A stretch of DNA of 64,000 nt from the NCBI RefSeq assembly GCF_000002235.5, contig NW_022145601.1:6673322-6737321 (forward strand). Reading direction: 5' to 3'. The position numbers were made by a program, and so were the translations under genes. Each line of letters starts with the position of its first letter. Position 1 is the stretch's first letter. A model generated the notes under the pieces. That model did no database searches and was not told the origin of the DNA. It worked only from the letters and a program-made list of their open reading frames with translations. The stretch is from Strongylocentrotus purpuratus. Taxonomy: Eukaryota > Echinodermata > Echinoidea > Camarodonta > Strongylocentrotidae. Of this stretch, positions 63,738 through 64,000 are shown piece after piece.

Positions 63738-64000
63738 TGGGGTCCAGGGGGTGCAGCACGGGGGTGATACAAAATTTCGAATTTTTGTTTGCGCTGGGCT
63801 GGGCTGCTGGCTATAGAATTCAAAGCTCGTTTCACAATTACATTTTCTAATAAATGAGTATGATGCATATATAATGTTGTTTCTTTTATAATATTTTTAA
63901 CACAGTCTTTATCATGTCTCTTTGTCGGGGTCCAGGGGGTGCAGCACGGGGGTGATACAAAATTTCGAATTTTTGTTTGCGCTGGGCTGGGCTGGTGGCT
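63738..64000. repeat. Direct repeat of ~74 bp, running off the window
   Basis: ggggtccagggggtgcagca through gcgctgggctgggctg occurs at about 63738 and again from about 63927 to the window end. The second copy may continue. Confidence 0.85.

Overview
The window looks like a marine deuterostome genome, most plausibly an echinoderm. It is AT-rich and intron-rich, full of microsatellites, C/G homopolymers, non-LTR retrotransposon pieces and short inverted-repeat transposons, and it carries a Death-NACHT-LRR (NLR) immune receptor. That domain order is characteristic of echinoderm NLR families. Species assignment is inference only; a hemichordate or amphioxus is not excluded.

One gene dominates the window. 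It runs on the minus strand from 46621 down to at least 7187, and probably to about 2973. In transcription order it has: a Death-domain exon (46323-46621); a NACHT ATPase exon (43080-44638); a first LRR exon (41451-41642); an array of 22 related LRR exons between 39332 and 10911; two unique C-terminal LRR exons (8743-8874 and 7187-7560); and a probable further exon at 2973-3066. Intron phases agree at every junction (1 between Death and NACHT, 0 from NACHT through all LRR exons to the exon at 7560, 2 between 7187 and 3066). The first exon, with the start codon, was not found and must lie upstream of 46623. The true end was not found either. The exons listed total about 6.1 kb, or about 2,045 codons.

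The LRR array is the striking part. Nineteen exons are exactly 165 nt (55 codons, two LRRs). Three are 117 nt (39 codons, the same in-frame loss). One more is a truncated remnant. All 22 complete exons are open in the single LRR frame, both ends are phase 0, and most sit in a unit of about 850 bp that includes a conserved intron with a GA/CT-rich tract. Flanking codons are almost invariant, while the exposed x positions of the two predicted beta strands (LxHxx and LxLxx) differ from exon to exon. Any subset of exons can be joined without a frameshift, so the locus could make many receptor versions by alternative splicing, copy-number change or gene conversion. Whether it does so cannot be told from DNA alone.

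The introns hold most of the mobile DNA. There are CR1/L2-like LINE pieces at 16.6-18.1, about 20.05, 31.4-31.7, 35.0-35.3 and 37.4-39.2 kb. Three of these sit at the same spot just beyond an LRR exon's splice donor. A 2.3-kb terminal-inverted-repeat element at 28.5-30.85 kb contains an L1/Tx1-like LINE remnant. Two related MITEs lie at homologous positions at 34.7 and 35.9 kb. There is also a long-inverted-repeat element at 40.6-41.4 kb and a hAT-like element at 41.7-42.4 kb. Downstream of the array lie a MITE (1.8-2.3 kb), a LINE 3' end (3.9-4.5 kb) and another inverted-repeat element (4.6-6.2 kb).

Upstream of the Death exon I see no further gene. The region holds an L1/Tx1-like LINE (48.15-50.4 kb), three tandem copies of a 1.0-1.15 kb unit (52.55-55.9 kb), an inverted-repeat cluster (59.8-60.3 kb), a satellite of about 240 bp units (60.6-62.5 kb) and a duplicated GC-rich block at the window's end.
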